A DNA stretch of 64,000 nucleotides. Origin: Alistipes indistinctus YIT 12060 (lineage in GTDB: Bacteria > Bacteroidota > Bacteroidia > Bacteroidales > Rikenellaceae). Shown in pieces: positions 1 through 9,228 of this stretch; within the stretch, counting starts at the first letter, position 1; every line of letters begins with the position of its first letter. The DNA lies in assembly GCF_025144995.1 (NCBI RefSeq), contig NZ_CP102250.1, positions 1,116,001 to 1,180,000 of the forward strand. Reading direction: 5' to 3'. A model generated the notes under the pieces. The model worked only from the letters and a program-made list of their open reading frames with translations, was not told where the DNA came from and did no database searches. Made by a program: the position numbers and the translations under genes.

Positions 1-192
1 GAGAAGGTGGCCGAGCTACGCCGTGAAATCGACCGTTGCGGTTCCGATACCGTGATCGAAATAGACGGCGGCATCACGCTTGGAAATGCAGGGGAGCAGT
101 TCACCGCCGGATGCGACGTACTGGTGGCCGGCAATACGATTTTCGGCTCGGACGATCCGACACGAACCATCCACGACCTGCTGCGGGCCTGA
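1..192 (+). CDS. rpe: Ribulose-phosphate 3-epimerase, C-terminal part (cut by window edge)
   Basis: The reading frame is open from base 1 and ends at 192, giving the last 63 residues of a TIM-barrel protein. The segment EIDGGI followed by a glycine-rich GCDVLVAGNTIFG stretch is the typical end of ribulose-phosphate 3-epimerase, where the Asp of the DGG motif is a catalytic and metal-binding residue and the later glycines hold the substrate phosphate. The enzyme interconverts ribulose 5-phosphate and xylulose 5-phosphate in the pentose phosphate pathway. The N-terminal two thirds lie outside the window. An internal Met at 7 is not the true start. Confidence 0.85.
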   Translation, partial: EKVAELRREIDRCGSDTVIEIDGGITLGNAGEQFTAGCDVLVAGNTIFGSDDPTRTIHDLLRA

Positions 193-302
193 AACAGGAA
201 TTTCCATCGGGGCGGGATTGCCATCGGAAAGGCCGGATCAATACGTAACGCCCGACCGGGCTCCGCCCCTCATGTTGTACCCCATAACCACGCTATATAT
301 CC

Positions 303-2354
303 ATGATTTCAGTAGACAACCTCACCGTCAGCTTCGGCGGCTGGGATCTGTTCAAAGACATATCGTTCCTGATCAATCCGAAAGACCGTATCGGCCTGGT
401 CGGCAAAAACGGCGCGGGCAAATCGACGATGCTCAAGGTGCTCACCGGCGAACAGCCGCCCTCTTCGGGAGGCGTCTCGCGTAACGGTGACTGCACGATC
501 GGTTACCTGCCCCAGCAGATGAAAGTGGCCGACACGACCACGCTGTACGCCGAAACCGAAGCGGCTTTCGGCGAGGTGATCGACCTCGAAAAGGAGATCG
601 CCCACCTGACCGAGCAGATTACCGTACGTACCGACTACGAGAGCAAGGAGTACGAGACACTGCTGCACCGGCTCAACGACTGCAACGACCGCTTCCAGAT
701 TCTCGGCGGCCTGAACCGCGAAGCCGAAATCGAGAAGACGCTGCTCGGGCTGGGTTTCAAACGCAGTGATTTCACACGTGCGACAAGCGAATTCAGCGGC
801 GGCTGGCGCATGCGCATCGAGTTGGCGAAACTGCTGCTGCGCCGTCCGTCGCTCTTCCTGCTCGACGAGCCGACCAACCATCTCGACATCGAAAGTATCG
901 AATGGCTCGAAAGCTACCTCAAAGAGTATAACGGCGCGGTGGTACTGATCTCGCACGACCGCGCGTTCCTCGACAACGTCACCACGCGCACGATCGAAAT
1001 TTCGCTCGGCAAGGCCACCGACTACAAAGTGCCTTACAGCCGCTATGTGGAACTGCGCAACGAACGCCGCCAGCAGCAGATGGCCGCCTACCTCAACCAG
1101 CAGAAGATGATCGAGCAGACCGAAGATTTCATCGAGCGCTTCCGCTATAAGCCGACCAAATCGAACCAGGTGCAGTCGCGCATCAAGCAACTCGAGAAGA
1201 TCGAGCGCATCGAGATCGAAGAGGAAGACCTCGCCACGCTGAACATCAAATTTCCGCCCGCTCCGCGCTCGGGACAGGTGGTCGTCGAGGCGAAAGAGGC
1301 CGGCAAGAGTTTCGGGGAAAAGCACGTCTTTTCGGATGCGACCTTCACCATCGAAAGGGGAGAAAAAGTGGCGCTCGTCGGCCGCAACGGGGAAGGCAAG
1401 ACGACCTTCGCCCGGCTCGTGATCGGCGAGAGCGAACCCTCGCGCGGAGTGGTACGCGTCGGACACAACGTACATATCGGCTACTATGCGCAGAACCAGG
1501 ACGACCTGATGAACGGCGACTTCACAGTTTTCGACACGCTGGACCGCGTCGCGGTAGGCGACGTACGGACAAAATTGCGCGACATTCTCGGGGCATTCCT
1601 GTTCCGCGGCGAAGACATCGACAAGAAGGTGAAGGTGCTTTCGGGCGGCGAGCGGGCCCGGCTAGCGATGGCACGGCTGATGCTCGAGCCCTACAACCTG
1701 CTGGTACTCGACGAGCCAACCAACCACATGGACATGCGCTCGAAGGACATCCTCAAAAACGCCCTGCAGAAATACAACGGCACGGTGATCGTCGTTTCGC
1801 ACGACCGCGAGTTCCTCGACGGACTGGTCGATAAGGTCTACGAGTTCCGCGACGGCCGGGTAAAAGAGCATCTGGGCGGCATCTACGACTTCCTGCGCGA
1901 CCGCCAGCTGGAATCGATGCGCGAACTCGACCGGGCCAATTCGTCCGCTGCGGTAGCCGCCCAGAGTTCCGGACCGGGAACGAATCCGGTTCCTGGCAAC
2001 AGAAGCAAAGGTACTGCGGGCAAGTCCCCCGCGAACGGAGCAACCTCACCGGCGAAACCTGCCCTGTCGGGCAAAGAGCTTTACACGCTCAAACGCGAAG
2101 CGGACAAACAACTGCGCAAAGCCGAACGCGACGTGGAGCAAGCCGAAGAACAGATCATGGCGCTCGAAAAACAGATCGCCGGGATGGACAAACAGATGGC
2201 AGACCCCGCTGCCCACGGTATCGACCTGAGCGACGGCACCCTTTACGCCCAGTACAACGAACTGAAAGACCAACTTTCCAAACTGACCTACCGCTGGGAA
2301 GAGCTGAACATCGAATTGGAAAACGCACAGGAAGCGGTGGCCGAGTTCCAATAA
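303..2354 (+). CDS. ABC-F family ATPase (translation factor type)
   Basis: A 683-residue soluble protein with two ABC ATPase domains and no membrane segments, the hallmark of the ABC-F family, whose members act on the ribosome (translation quality control or antibiotic protection) rather than in transport. Visible motifs are Walker A GKNGAGKST near residue 35 and GRNGEGKTT near residue 360, signature motifs FSGGWRMR and LSGGERAR, and Walker B LLDEPTNHLD and LVLDEPTNHMD. The two domains are joined by a charged helical linker (about residues 240-320), as expected for the P-site tRNA interaction motif. The C-terminal 120 residues form a predicted coiled coil after a Pro/Ser/Ala-rich stretch. The subclass (Uup, EttA or resistance type) cannot be fixed from sequence alone; the long coiled-coil tail favours an Uup-like protein. 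Confidence 0.9.
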   Translation: MISVDNLTVSFGGWDLFKDISFLINPKDRIGLVGKNGAGKSTMLKVLTGEQPPSSGGVSRNGDCTIGYLPQQMKVADTTTLYAETEAAFGEVIDLEKEIAHLTEQITVRTDYESKEYETLLHRLNDCNDRFQILGGLNREAEIEKTLLGLGFKRSDFTRATSEFSGGWRMRIELAKLLLRRPSLFLLDEPTNHLDIESIEWLESYLKEYNGAVVLISHDRAFLDNVTTRTIEISLGKATDYKVPYSRYVELRNERRQQQMAAYLNQQKMIEQTEDFIERFRYKPTKSNQVQSRIKQLEKIERIEIEEEDLATLNIKFPPAPRSGQVVVEAKEAGKSFGEKHVFSDATFTIERGEKVALVGRNGEGKTTFARLVIGESEPSRGVVRVGHNVHIGYYAQNQDDLMNGDFTVFDTLDRVAVGDVRTKLRDILGAFLFRGEDIDKKVKVLSGGERARLAMARLMLEPYNLLVLDEPTNHMDMRSKDILKNALQKYNGTVIVVSHDREFLDGLVDKVYEFRDGRVKEHLGGIYDFLRDRQLESMRELDRANSSAAVAAQSSGPGTNPVPGNRSKGTAGKSPANGATSPAKPALSGKELYTLKREADKQLRKAERDVEQAEEQIMALEKQIAGMDKQMADPAAHGIDLSDGTLYAQYNELKDQLSKLTYRWEELNIELENAQEAVAEFQ

Positions 2355-2481
2355 ACCGGCGGCAAAACGACTATACACGCCAAAACAGCACAAGAGGCGC
2401 TTTTACAACATTACCGCGCAAACGCGAAAGGCAGGCCGCATATACCGAACGGAGTCCCGCCGCACTGACATAACAAATACG

Positions 2482-3216
2482 ATGGAAAAGAAAAACATCC
2501 TGTTCGGACTGCGCCCGATCATCGAAGCGATCGAAGCGGGCCGCGAGTTCGAAAAAATTTACCTGAAAAAGGGAGCGGACGGCGTACTGCTCAACGAACT
2601 GGCCGAGCTGTGCAAAGAGAAGCACATCCGCGTGCAATGGGTGCCGGTCGAAAAGCTGAACCACCTTACGCGAAGCAACCACCAGGGCGCCGTGGGCGTC
2701 ACCTCGGCCATCGAATATGTCGATGTGCATGAAATGCTCGCCGAAATCCCCGAAGGAGAGACACCACTGCTGGTCATTTTCGACGGGGTGACCGATGTGC
2801 GCAATTTCGGTGCCATCGCCCGCAGCGCCGAATGCGCCGGAGTGCACGGGCTGATCATGCCGGTCAAAAACTCCGCACCGGTCAATGCCAACTCGATGAA
2901 AACCTCGGCAGGTGCCCTGAGTATCATCCCGGTAAGCCGCGTAGGCAGCATCCGCAACACGATCAGAATCCTGCAAAATGCCGGGTTACAGATCGTAGCG
3001 GCCTCGGAAAAGAGCGAGCTTCCGCTTTACAAAGCCGACCTGAACAAACCCACTGCACTGGTGCTGGGCAGCGAAGACACGGGTATTTCGAAAGAGGTGC
3101 TCAAAATGTGCGACGTCCAGCTGGCCATTCCGCTGAAGGGAACCATCGAGTCGCTCAATGTCGGAGCCGCCGCCGCTGTCATGCTGTTCGAAGCGGTGCG
3201 CCAGCGGAGCCTTTAA
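2482..3216 (+). CDS. rlmB: 23S rRNA (guanosine-2'-O-)-methyltransferase RlmB-like (SpoU family)
   Basis: A 244-residue protein with the N-terminal SpoU substrate-binding domain (FGLRPIIEAIEAG near residue 8) and the C-terminal SPOUT knot. The three SPOUT motifs are present: VRNFGAIARSAEC (motif 1), LVLGSEDTGIS (motif 2) and IPLKGTIESLNVGAAAAV (motif 3), which together form the deep trefoil knot that binds S-adenosylmethionine. RlmB modifies a guanosine in domain V of 23S rRNA. Length and the N-terminal domain fit RlmB/TrmH group 3, though exact rRNA specificity is inferred from family. It stands alone, 127 bases after the ABC-F gene on the same strand. Confidence 0.9.
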   Translation: MEKKNILFGLRPIIEAIEAGREFEKIYLKKGADGVLLNELAELCKEKHIRVQWVPVEKLNHLTRSNHQGAVGVTSAIEYVDVHEMLAEIPEGETPLLVIFDGVTDVRNFGAIARSAECAGVHGLIMPVKNSAPVNANSMKTSAGALSIIPVSRVGSIRNTIRILQNAGLQIVAASEKSELPLYKADLNKPTALVLGSEDTGISKEVLKMCDVQLAIPLKGTIESLNVGAAAAVMLFEAVRQRSL

Positions 3217-3326
3217 ACACCCGTTCGGCGGCGATCCGCTTCCAGACAACGCAGTCCCCGGGATGTAACCCCAATCATACGGCCGGAACAACCCGTCGTT
3301 AATTCAAACGAAAGTCGAAAACGAAA

Positions 3327-4388
3327 ATGAAACAAGAGGAATTATACCAGAACGCCGTCACGTTGTTGCAAAGCCTGATCCGTACCCCGTCTCTGAGCAA
3401 GGAAGAGGATGCAACGGCCGAACTGCTCGCCAGCTTCCTGCAGGGACACGGCGTGGCGATCCACCGCAAAGGCAACAACGTCTGGGCATTCAACCGGCAT
3501 TACGACCCGGCCAAACCGACCATCCTGCTCAATTCCCACCACGACACCGTCAAGCCCAACACGGCTTACACGCGCGACCCGTTTTCACCCGAGATCGAAG
3601 GGGACCGGCTGTACGGGTTGGGCAGCAACGACGCGGGAGCGAGCGGCGTGTCGCTGCTTGCGGCATTCCTGCACTACTACGACCGCAGCGACCTGAAATA
3701 CAACCTCTGCGTGGCGATTACGGCCGAAGAGGAAAACAGCGGTTCGGGCGGACTCGAAAGCATCATTCCCGACCTGGGCCCGTTGGAATTCGCGATCGTG
3801 GGCGAACCGACGCTGATGCAACTGGCCATCGCCGAACGAGGCCTGATGGTAATCGACTGCACGGCGCACGGCAAAGCGGGACACGCCGCACGCGAAGAGG
3901 GGGACAATGCCATCTACAAAGCGATGCGGGACATCGAATGGTTCCGGACCTACCGTTTCCCGAAGGAATCCGACCTGTTCGGAGCAGTCAAAATGAGCGT
4001 TACGATCATCTCGGCGGGTTCGCAGCACAACGTCGTCCCGGCGCAGTGCCGTTTTACGGTAGACATCCGCGTGACCGACCGCTATACGAACGAAGAGGTG
4101 TTGGAGATTATCCGGGAACATGTACAATGCGAAGTGACGCCGCGCTCGACCCGGCTCAAGCCGTCAAGTATTCCGCCGTCGCATCCGATCGTACAGGCCG
4201 GTCTGGCCCTCGGCCGTACGACGTACGGTTCACCGACCACTTCGGACCAGGCCCTGCTCGACATCCCGTCGCTGAAACTGGGTGTCGGCGACAGCGCCCG
4301 CTCACACAGCGCCGACGAGTTCGTGCACCTGAGCGAAATTCGCGAGGGAATAGAACTCTACATCGAAATGCTGAAAGCGGTTTTGTAA
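3327..4388 (+). CDS. argE: M20-family acylornithine/acylcitrulline deacylase (ArgE-like)
   Basis: A 353-residue M20 metallopeptidase-type amidohydrolase. The dinuclear zinc site is seen in NSHHDTVKP, YGLGSNDAGAS, the catalytic glutamates of TAEEENSG, and VGEPT. The placement directly upstream of argH, with a 147-base gap and the same strand, points to arginine biosynthesis. In Bacteroidota the pathway runs through N-succinylated (or N-acetylated) intermediates with an unusual transcarbamylase, as established for Bacteroides fragilis, so this enzyme may remove the acyl group from acylcitrulline rather than from acetylornithine. The acyl group cannot be read from the sequence. The protein is slightly shorter than Escherichia coli ArgE but contains the dimerisation and catalytic halves. 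Confidence 0.8.
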   Translation: MKQEELYQNAVTLLQSLIRTPSLSKEEDATAELLASFLQGHGVAIHRKGNNVWAFNRHYDPAKPTILLNSHHDTVKPNTAYTRDPFSPEIEGDRLYGLGSNDAGASGVSLLAAFLHYYDRSDLKYNLCVAITAEEENSGSGGLESIIPDLGPLEFAIVGEPTLMQLAIAERGLMVIDCTAHGKAGHAAREEGDNAIYKAMRDIEWFRTYRFPKESDLFGAVKMSVTIISAGSQHNVVPAQCRFTVDIRVTDRYTNEEVLEIIREHVQCEVTPRSTRLKPSSIPPSHPIVQAGLALGRTTYGSPTTSDQALLDIPSLKLGVGDSARSHSADEFVHLSEIREGIELYIEMLKAVL

Positions 4389-4535
4389 CTCCGTCTTTTC
4401 GCATTACCTCTAAGGTATAACACAAAGGAAATAAAACCTGCTTCATTCCTGACCTTCGGCAACTCGCCGCAGCAACGGATAACAGGCCCCTAAAACGACA
4501 GTCAAATACGCAATAACACTAAAGAAGATCAACAG

Positions 4536-5870
4536 ATGAAACTGTGGCAGAAAAACACCGATGCCAATCAGGCGGTCGACCGGTTCACGGTGGGACACGA
4601 CCGGGAGATGGACCTCTTTCTGGCCGAAGCCGACGTGCTCGGTTCGCTCGCACATACGCGCATGCTCAACTCGATCGGATTGCTCGGCGACGAAGACCTG
4701 CAGGCCGTGCAGCGCGAACTAAAGAAAATTCATGCCGACATCGTAGCCGGACGCTTCACGATCGACGAAGGTATCGAAGACGTCCATTCCCAGGTGGAGT
4801 TCCTGCTCACCGAACGGATCGGCGACGCGGGCAAGAAGATTCACAGCGGACGTTCGCGAAACGACCAGGTACTGGTCGACCTGCGGATTTTCCTGCGCCG
4901 TCAAATCAAGGAGATCGTCGAGGACGTGGAGAGCCTGTTCCGCCTGTTGCAAAGCCTTTCCGACAGATACAACGAGGTGCTGATGCCCGGCTACACGCAC
5001 CTGCAGATCGCCATGCCCTCTTCGTTCGGGCTGTGGCTCGGCGCTTACGCCGAAAGCCTCGTGGACGACACCGAAATGTTGCATGCCGCCTACCGCATTT
5101 GCAACAAAAACCCGCTCGGCTCAGCGGCCGGTTACGGCTCGTCGTTCCCGCTCAACCGCACGATGACCACCGAGTTGCTCGGCTTCGACACGCTGAGTTA
5201 CAACGTGGTATACGCCCAGATGGGACGCGGGAAAACCGAACGGATCATGGCGCAGGCCATGTCCTCGGTAGCCGCCACGCTGGCCCGGCTTGCGATGGAC
5301 AATACGATGTTCCTGAACCAGAATTTCAATTTCATCTCCTACCCGGCCGAACTAACCACCGGATCGAGCATCATGCCGCACAAGAAAAACCCGGACGTAT
5401 GGGAGTTGATCCGCGGCAAGTGCAACCTGATCCAGGGACTGCCCAACCAGATCGCAATGATGACGACCAACCTGCCCATCGGCTACAACCGGGACCTCCA
5501 GCAGCTCAAAGAGGTACTCTTCCCGGCAGTTGCAGAACTCAGGAGTTGTCTCCAGATGGCGCATTATATGCTCGAAAACCTTTCGGTCAAAGAGGATATC
5601 CTCAACGACCCGAAATACGACTACCTGTTCAGCGTCGAGGTGGTGAACGACCTCGTGTTGCACGGCACCCCGTTCCGGGAAGCTTACAAAAAAGTTGGGC
5701 TGGACATCGAGAACGGAACTTTCAAGGCACCTCACACCGTACATCATACACACGAAGGCAGCATCGGAAACCTCTGTACCCAGCAGATCGCCGCGCTGAT
5801 GGACGCTCAACTCGCCCGGTTCCATTTCGAACGCGTCGAAGCGGCCGAAGCGGCACTGGTCCAACCCTAA
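4536..5870 (+). CDS. argH: Argininosuccinate lyase
   Basis: A 444-residue member of the fumarase/aspartase superfamily. The family signature GSSIMPHKKNP starts at residue 276 and includes the flexible loop that carries the catalytic serine. The other conserved segments are HSGRSRNDQV near residue 105 and the PGYTHLQIAMP stretch carrying the conserved Thr-His pair. The enzyme splits argininosuccinate into arginine and fumarate, the last step of arginine synthesis. It follows the ArgE-like deacylase. Length is normal for the family. A long alternative frame over the same DNA is a codon-bias shadow. Confidence 0.95.
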   Translation: MKLWQKNTDANQAVDRFTVGHDREMDLFLAEADVLGSLAHTRMLNSIGLLGDEDLQAVQRELKKIHADIVAGRFTIDEGIEDVHSQVEFLLTERIGDAGKKIHSGRSRNDQVLVDLRIFLRRQIKEIVEDVESLFRLLQSLSDRYNEVLMPGYTHLQIAMPSSFGLWLGAYAESLVDDTEMLHAAYRICNKNPLGSAAGYGSSFPLNRTMTTELLGFDTLSYNVVYAQMGRGKTERIMAQAMSSVAATLARLAMDNTMFLNQNFNFISYPAELTTGSSIMPHKKNPDVWELIRGKCNLIQGLPNQIAMMTTNLPIGYNRDLQQLKEVLFPAVAELRSCLQMAHYMLENLSVKEDILNDPKYDYLFSVEVVNDLVLHGTPFREAYKKVGLDIENGTFKAPHTVHHTHEGSIGNLCTQQIAALMDAQLARFHFERVEAAEAALVQP

Positions 5871-6016
5871 CGCCAGCTATCGGGGACAGTGCATCCTACC
5901 CCAGACCGGGAAAACGGCCGCACAGGCAATAAATCTACAGAAAAGCCGATAAAACCGAGCGTCATCCCTCCCTGACACTCCGGCATACCAACCTAAACTT
6001 TTATTTTCCGACACCG

Positions 6017-8221
6017 ATGAAACGAACACAGCTGATTTCCGCCTTTCTGAGTCTGGCGGCCCTGTGGGGAGTCCAGACAGGAAGTGCCGCCGCCCAGTCC
6101 GCGGCAAACGCCAAACCCGCCTATCTAGATGCCCGGTGCCCGGTCGAAGAGCGGGTCGAAGACGCCCTCGCGCGCATGACCCTCGAAGAGAAGGTAGCGC
6201 TGTGCCATGCACAGTCGAAATTCAGCTCGGCCGGCGTTCCGCGCCTCGGGATCCCCGAAATGTGGATGAGCGACGGACCGCACGGCATCCGTGCCGAAAA
6301 GTTGTGGGACGAATGGGACGACGCGGGATGGACGAGCGACTCTTGTACGGCATTCCCAGCCCTTACCTGCCTTGCCGCGACATGGAATCCGACCCTGGCC
6401 GACACTTACGGACAGGCGGTCGGCGAAGAGGCCCGCTACCGCAACAAAGCCGTGTTGCTGGGTCCCGGAGTCAACATCTATCGCACGCCGCTCAACGGGC
6501 GCAACTTCGAATACATGGGCGAAGATCCTTTCCTGGCCTCGGCCATGGTCGTTCCGTACATTCAGGGCGTGCAGCGCAACGGTGTAGCGGCCTGTGTGAA
6601 ACATTTCGCGGTGAACGATCAGGAGACGGACCGGTTCAACGTCGAGGTCAAAATCGACGACCGGACGCTGCACGAAATCCATCTGCCGGCTTTCAAAGCC
6701 GCCGTTCACGACGGTGGGGTATGGGCCGTAATGGGTTCCTATTCGATCTACAAAGGCCAACACTGCTGCCACAACCAATACCTGCTGCGTGACCTGCTCA
6801 AACGCGACTGGGGCTTCGACGGCGTCGTGATCTCGGACTGGGGTGGTACGCACGACACGCGTGAGGCGGCGCTCAACGGACTAGACATGGAGATGGGATC
6901 GTGGACCAACGGGCTCACGCTCAGCTGGAGCAATGCATACAACGAATATTTCCTTGCCGATCCGTTCCTCGAGCTGCTTCGTTCAAAAGAGATCGACGAA
7001 GAAATCGTCAACGACAAGGCACGAAGGATCCTGCGGCTGATGTTCCGCACGACGATGAACCCGGACCGACCTTACGGCTCGTTCGCGACAAAAGAACACG
7101 CACTGATTGGCCGGAAAATCGCCCAGGAGGGTATCGTCCTGCTGAAAAACCAGGACAACCTGCTTCCGCTCGACCCAAAACAACCGCGCAGGATTCTCGT
7201 GGTCGGGGAAAATGCCAAAAAGATGATGACGCTCGGCGGCGGAAGTTCCGAACTGAAAGTAAAATACGAAATATCGCCCCTGCAGGGTATCGAGAACTAT
7301 TTCTCCCCTGCATCCCAGGTGACTTACGCCGAAGGATACAGCAGCGTTCCCACGCAAAACCGCCACGCCCTGCTGCTGGAAGCCGTCGACGCGGCCCGCA
7401 AAGCCGATGTGGTGATCTTCGTAGGCGGCCTGAACAAAAACGAAAACCAGGACTGCGAAGGAGCCGACCGCCGCAGCCTCAATTTACCCTACGGGCAGGA
7501 CGAGCTGATCGGCGAACTGGCCCGCGTGAACCGGAACCTGGTGGCAGTCATCATCAGCGGCAACGCAATAGCGATGCCGTGGGTGAACGAAGTGCCGGCC
7601 ATTGTCGAGGCATGGTACGGAGGTACGGAAGCCGGCAATGCGATCGCTTCGGTGCTCGCAGGCGAAGTGAATCCTTCGGGCAAATTGCCGTTCACCTTTC
7701 CGGTACGGCTGGAGGACAATCCGGCTATCGCCCTGGATGCCTATCCCGGGGACGGCAAACAGGTGGAATACAAAGAGGGGATTTTTGTCGGATACCGTTG
7801 GAACGACCGCGAACAGATCAAGCCGCTCTTTTGTTTCGGCCACGGATTGAGCTATACCACCTTCGAATACGGCAAAGTGACCGCAGAGGGCAGGCAAATG
7901 GGCCCGGACGGAACAATCACCGTCAGCGTGCCGGTGAAAAACACCGGTTCGCGTGCCGGTGCCGAAATCGTACAACTCTACGTCAGCGACCTGAAATCGT
8001 CGCTTCCGCGCCCGGTCAAAGAGCTCAAAGGTTTCCGCAAAATCACGCTGCAGCCCGGCCAGGAGCAGATGGTTTCGTTTACGATCGACCGGAAAGCGCT
8101 GAGTTTCTATGACGATACAAAGCAGGATTGGGTGGCAGAGCCCGGCACATTCGAAGTATTGGTCGGCGCATCGGCCTGCGACATCCGCGGCAAAGCGGCA
8201 TTCGAGCTGACAGCCCGATAA
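6017..8221 (+). CDS. Secreted glycoside hydrolase family 3 (beta-glucosidase/xylosidase type)
   Basis: A 734-residue protein starting with a signal peptide (MKRT, hydrophobic core, then Ala-rich cleavage region ending near residue 27). The GH3 catalytic domain has the nucleophile motif VVISDWGG with Asp274. The second alpha/beta domain and a C-terminal fibronectin III-like domain (about residues 640-725, ending in the FEVLVGAS segment typical of GH3) follow. The family removes terminal beta-linked glucose, xylose or related residues; substrate cannot be decided here. The xylose operon just downstream makes a beta-xylosidase role possible but unproven. No TonB-dependent receptor pair is nearby, so it is not in a classical polysaccharide utilisation locus. 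Confidence 0.88.
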   Translation: MKRTQLISAFLSLAALWGVQTGSAAAQSAANAKPAYLDARCPVEERVEDALARMTLEEKVALCHAQSKFSSAGVPRLGIPEMWMSDGPHGIRAEKLWDEWDDAGWTSDSCTAFPALTCLAATWNPTLADTYGQAVGEEARYRNKAVLLGPGVNIYRTPLNGRNFEYMGEDPFLASAMVVPYIQGVQRNGVAACVKHFAVNDQETDRFNVEVKIDDRTLHEIHLPAFKAAVHDGGVWAVMGSYSIYKGQHCCHNQYLLRDLLKRDWGFDGVVISDWGGTHDTREAALNGLDMEMGSWTNGLTLSWSNAYNEYFLADPFLELLRSKEIDEEIVNDKARRILRLMFRTTMNPDRPYGSFATKEHALIGRKIAQEGIVLLKNQDNLLPLDPKQPRRILVVGENAKKMMTLGGGSSELKVKYEISPLQGIENYFSPASQVTYAEGYSSVPTQNRHALLLEAVDAARKADVVIFVGGLNKNENQDCEGADRRSLNLPYGQDELIGELARVNRNLVAVIISGNAIAMPWVNEVPAIVEAWYGGTEAGNAIASVLAGEVNPSGKLPFTFPVRLEDNPAIALDAYPGDGKQVEYKEGIFVGYRWNDREQIKPLFCFGHGLSYTTFEYGKVTAEGRQMGPDGTITVSVPVKNTGSRAGAEIVQLYVSDLKSSLPRPVKELKGFRKITLQPGQEQMVSFTIDRKALSFYDDTKQDWVAEPGTFEVLVGASACDIRGKAAFELTAR

Positions 8222-8323
8222 CTCTGTGCACGGACATACTCCGTCCGCATACAACCCGTCGGCGAGCCGGGAAAGACAAAACCGGCCGGAGATCAAACCG
8301 TACAAACGCAGGAGACACATCCG

Positions 8324-9085
8324 ATGTTCAAACGCAAAAACACACGTGTATCCAAACCGTGCCCCCAGCCGGTGTCCTCACGGGAAAAGTTCCGGCATCC
8401 CCTGCTGGGAGAGATCACGCTGAACCGCTCACCGCGGGCCCGGCGGCTCTCGATCAGCGTCCGGCCCGACGGCGAAGTGCGGCTGACGATTCCCTGCGGA
8501 GACAATGAGCGTACCGCGTTGAACTTTCTCGATCAAAAGAGCGCGTGGATCGAACAGGCCCGTGTGCGGATGCTGGCACGCCACCCGAAACAGGTCATCG
8601 AACCTCCCTACTCGACCCGCAGCCATACGCTGCGGCTCTATCCGTGCGCCTGCCGCACGATCCGCACCCGCGTCGGCGAAGGGATTATCGAAGTTCGGTA
8701 TCCGATGGAGCTCCGTTACGAAGCCGCCGAAGTACAGGATGCGATCCGCAAGGGGATCGAACAGGCGTGGCGCACAGAGGCACAGGCCGACCTGCCGCAG
8801 CGGACGGCCCGTCTTGCCGGGCAACTCGGCTTCCGGTGCGGTGCGGTGACGGTACGCAATGCACGCACCCGTTGGGGCAGTTGTTCGGCCCGCGACGACA
8901 TTTCACTGAGCATCCACCTGATGAAGCTGCCCGACGAGCTGATCGACTACGTGATTATCCACGAACTCTGCCATACGATCCACAAAAACCACGGCCCGAA
9001 ATTCCACAAACTGCTCGACCGTCTCACGGGCGGACATCATCTCGAACTGCGCCGACGGCTCAAAACCTATTCCACCCGCTGGTAG
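8324..9085 (+). CDS. YgjP-type metallopeptidase domain protein (M48/SprT-like, DUF45)
   Basis: A 253-residue protein with the zinc-binding motif HELCH at residues 213-217 (HExxH form), followed by a conserved HGPKFHKLL segment where the second His is the likely third ligand. This is the YgjP-like family related to SprT and WSS proteases. The NARTRWGSCS segment before the motif is a strong family marker. The function in bacteria is poorly known. The gene lies 102 bases after the GH3 gene on the same strand and is closed by a strong bidirectional terminator. The start at 8324 gives a basic N-terminus without a signal peptide, so the protein is likely cytoplasmic. Confidence 0.85.
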   Translation: MFKRKNTRVSKPCPQPVSSREKFRHPLLGEITLNRSPRARRLSISVRPDGEVRLTIPCGDNERTALNFLDQKSAWIEQARVRMLARHPKQVIEPPYSTRSHTLRLYPCACRTIRTRVGEGIIEVRYPMELRYEAAEVQDAIRKGIEQAWRTEAQADLPQRTARLAGQLGFRCGAVTVRNARTRWGSCSARDDISLSIHLMKLPDELIDYVIIHELCHTIHKNHGPKFHKLLDRLTGGHHLELRRRLKTYSTRW

Positions 9086-9159
9086 CACATTCCGATTCTA
9101 CATATCCGGTTACGACACCCGACTAAACGCCTTCTATATACCACCTAATACCGGGAAAC

Positions 9160-9194
9160 AAACAGGGAACCATCTTTCAGATGGTTCCCTGTTT
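9160..9194. terminator. Bidirectional intrinsic terminator between convergent genes
   Basis: A perfect 16-bp stem (left arm AAACAGGGAACCATCT) closes a three-base loop, and both sides are A/T-flanked. It lies between the plus-strand YgjP-like gene and the minus-strand xylE gene and can stop both transcripts. Confidence 0.85.
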
Positions 9195-9228
9195 ATAATC
9201 CTATCCAAAAAGTTGATACGGATTTAAA

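Noticed and set aside
309-1475. A 388-codon minus-strand open frame inside the ABC-F gene
   Set aside because: It lies antiparallel to a gene with clear ATPase motifs and shows no recognisable domain; high GC and codon bias produce such shadows.
4544-5932. A 462-codon frame overlapping argH in another phase
   Set aside because: Arg/Pro-rich, low-complexity translation; argH has the full family signature.
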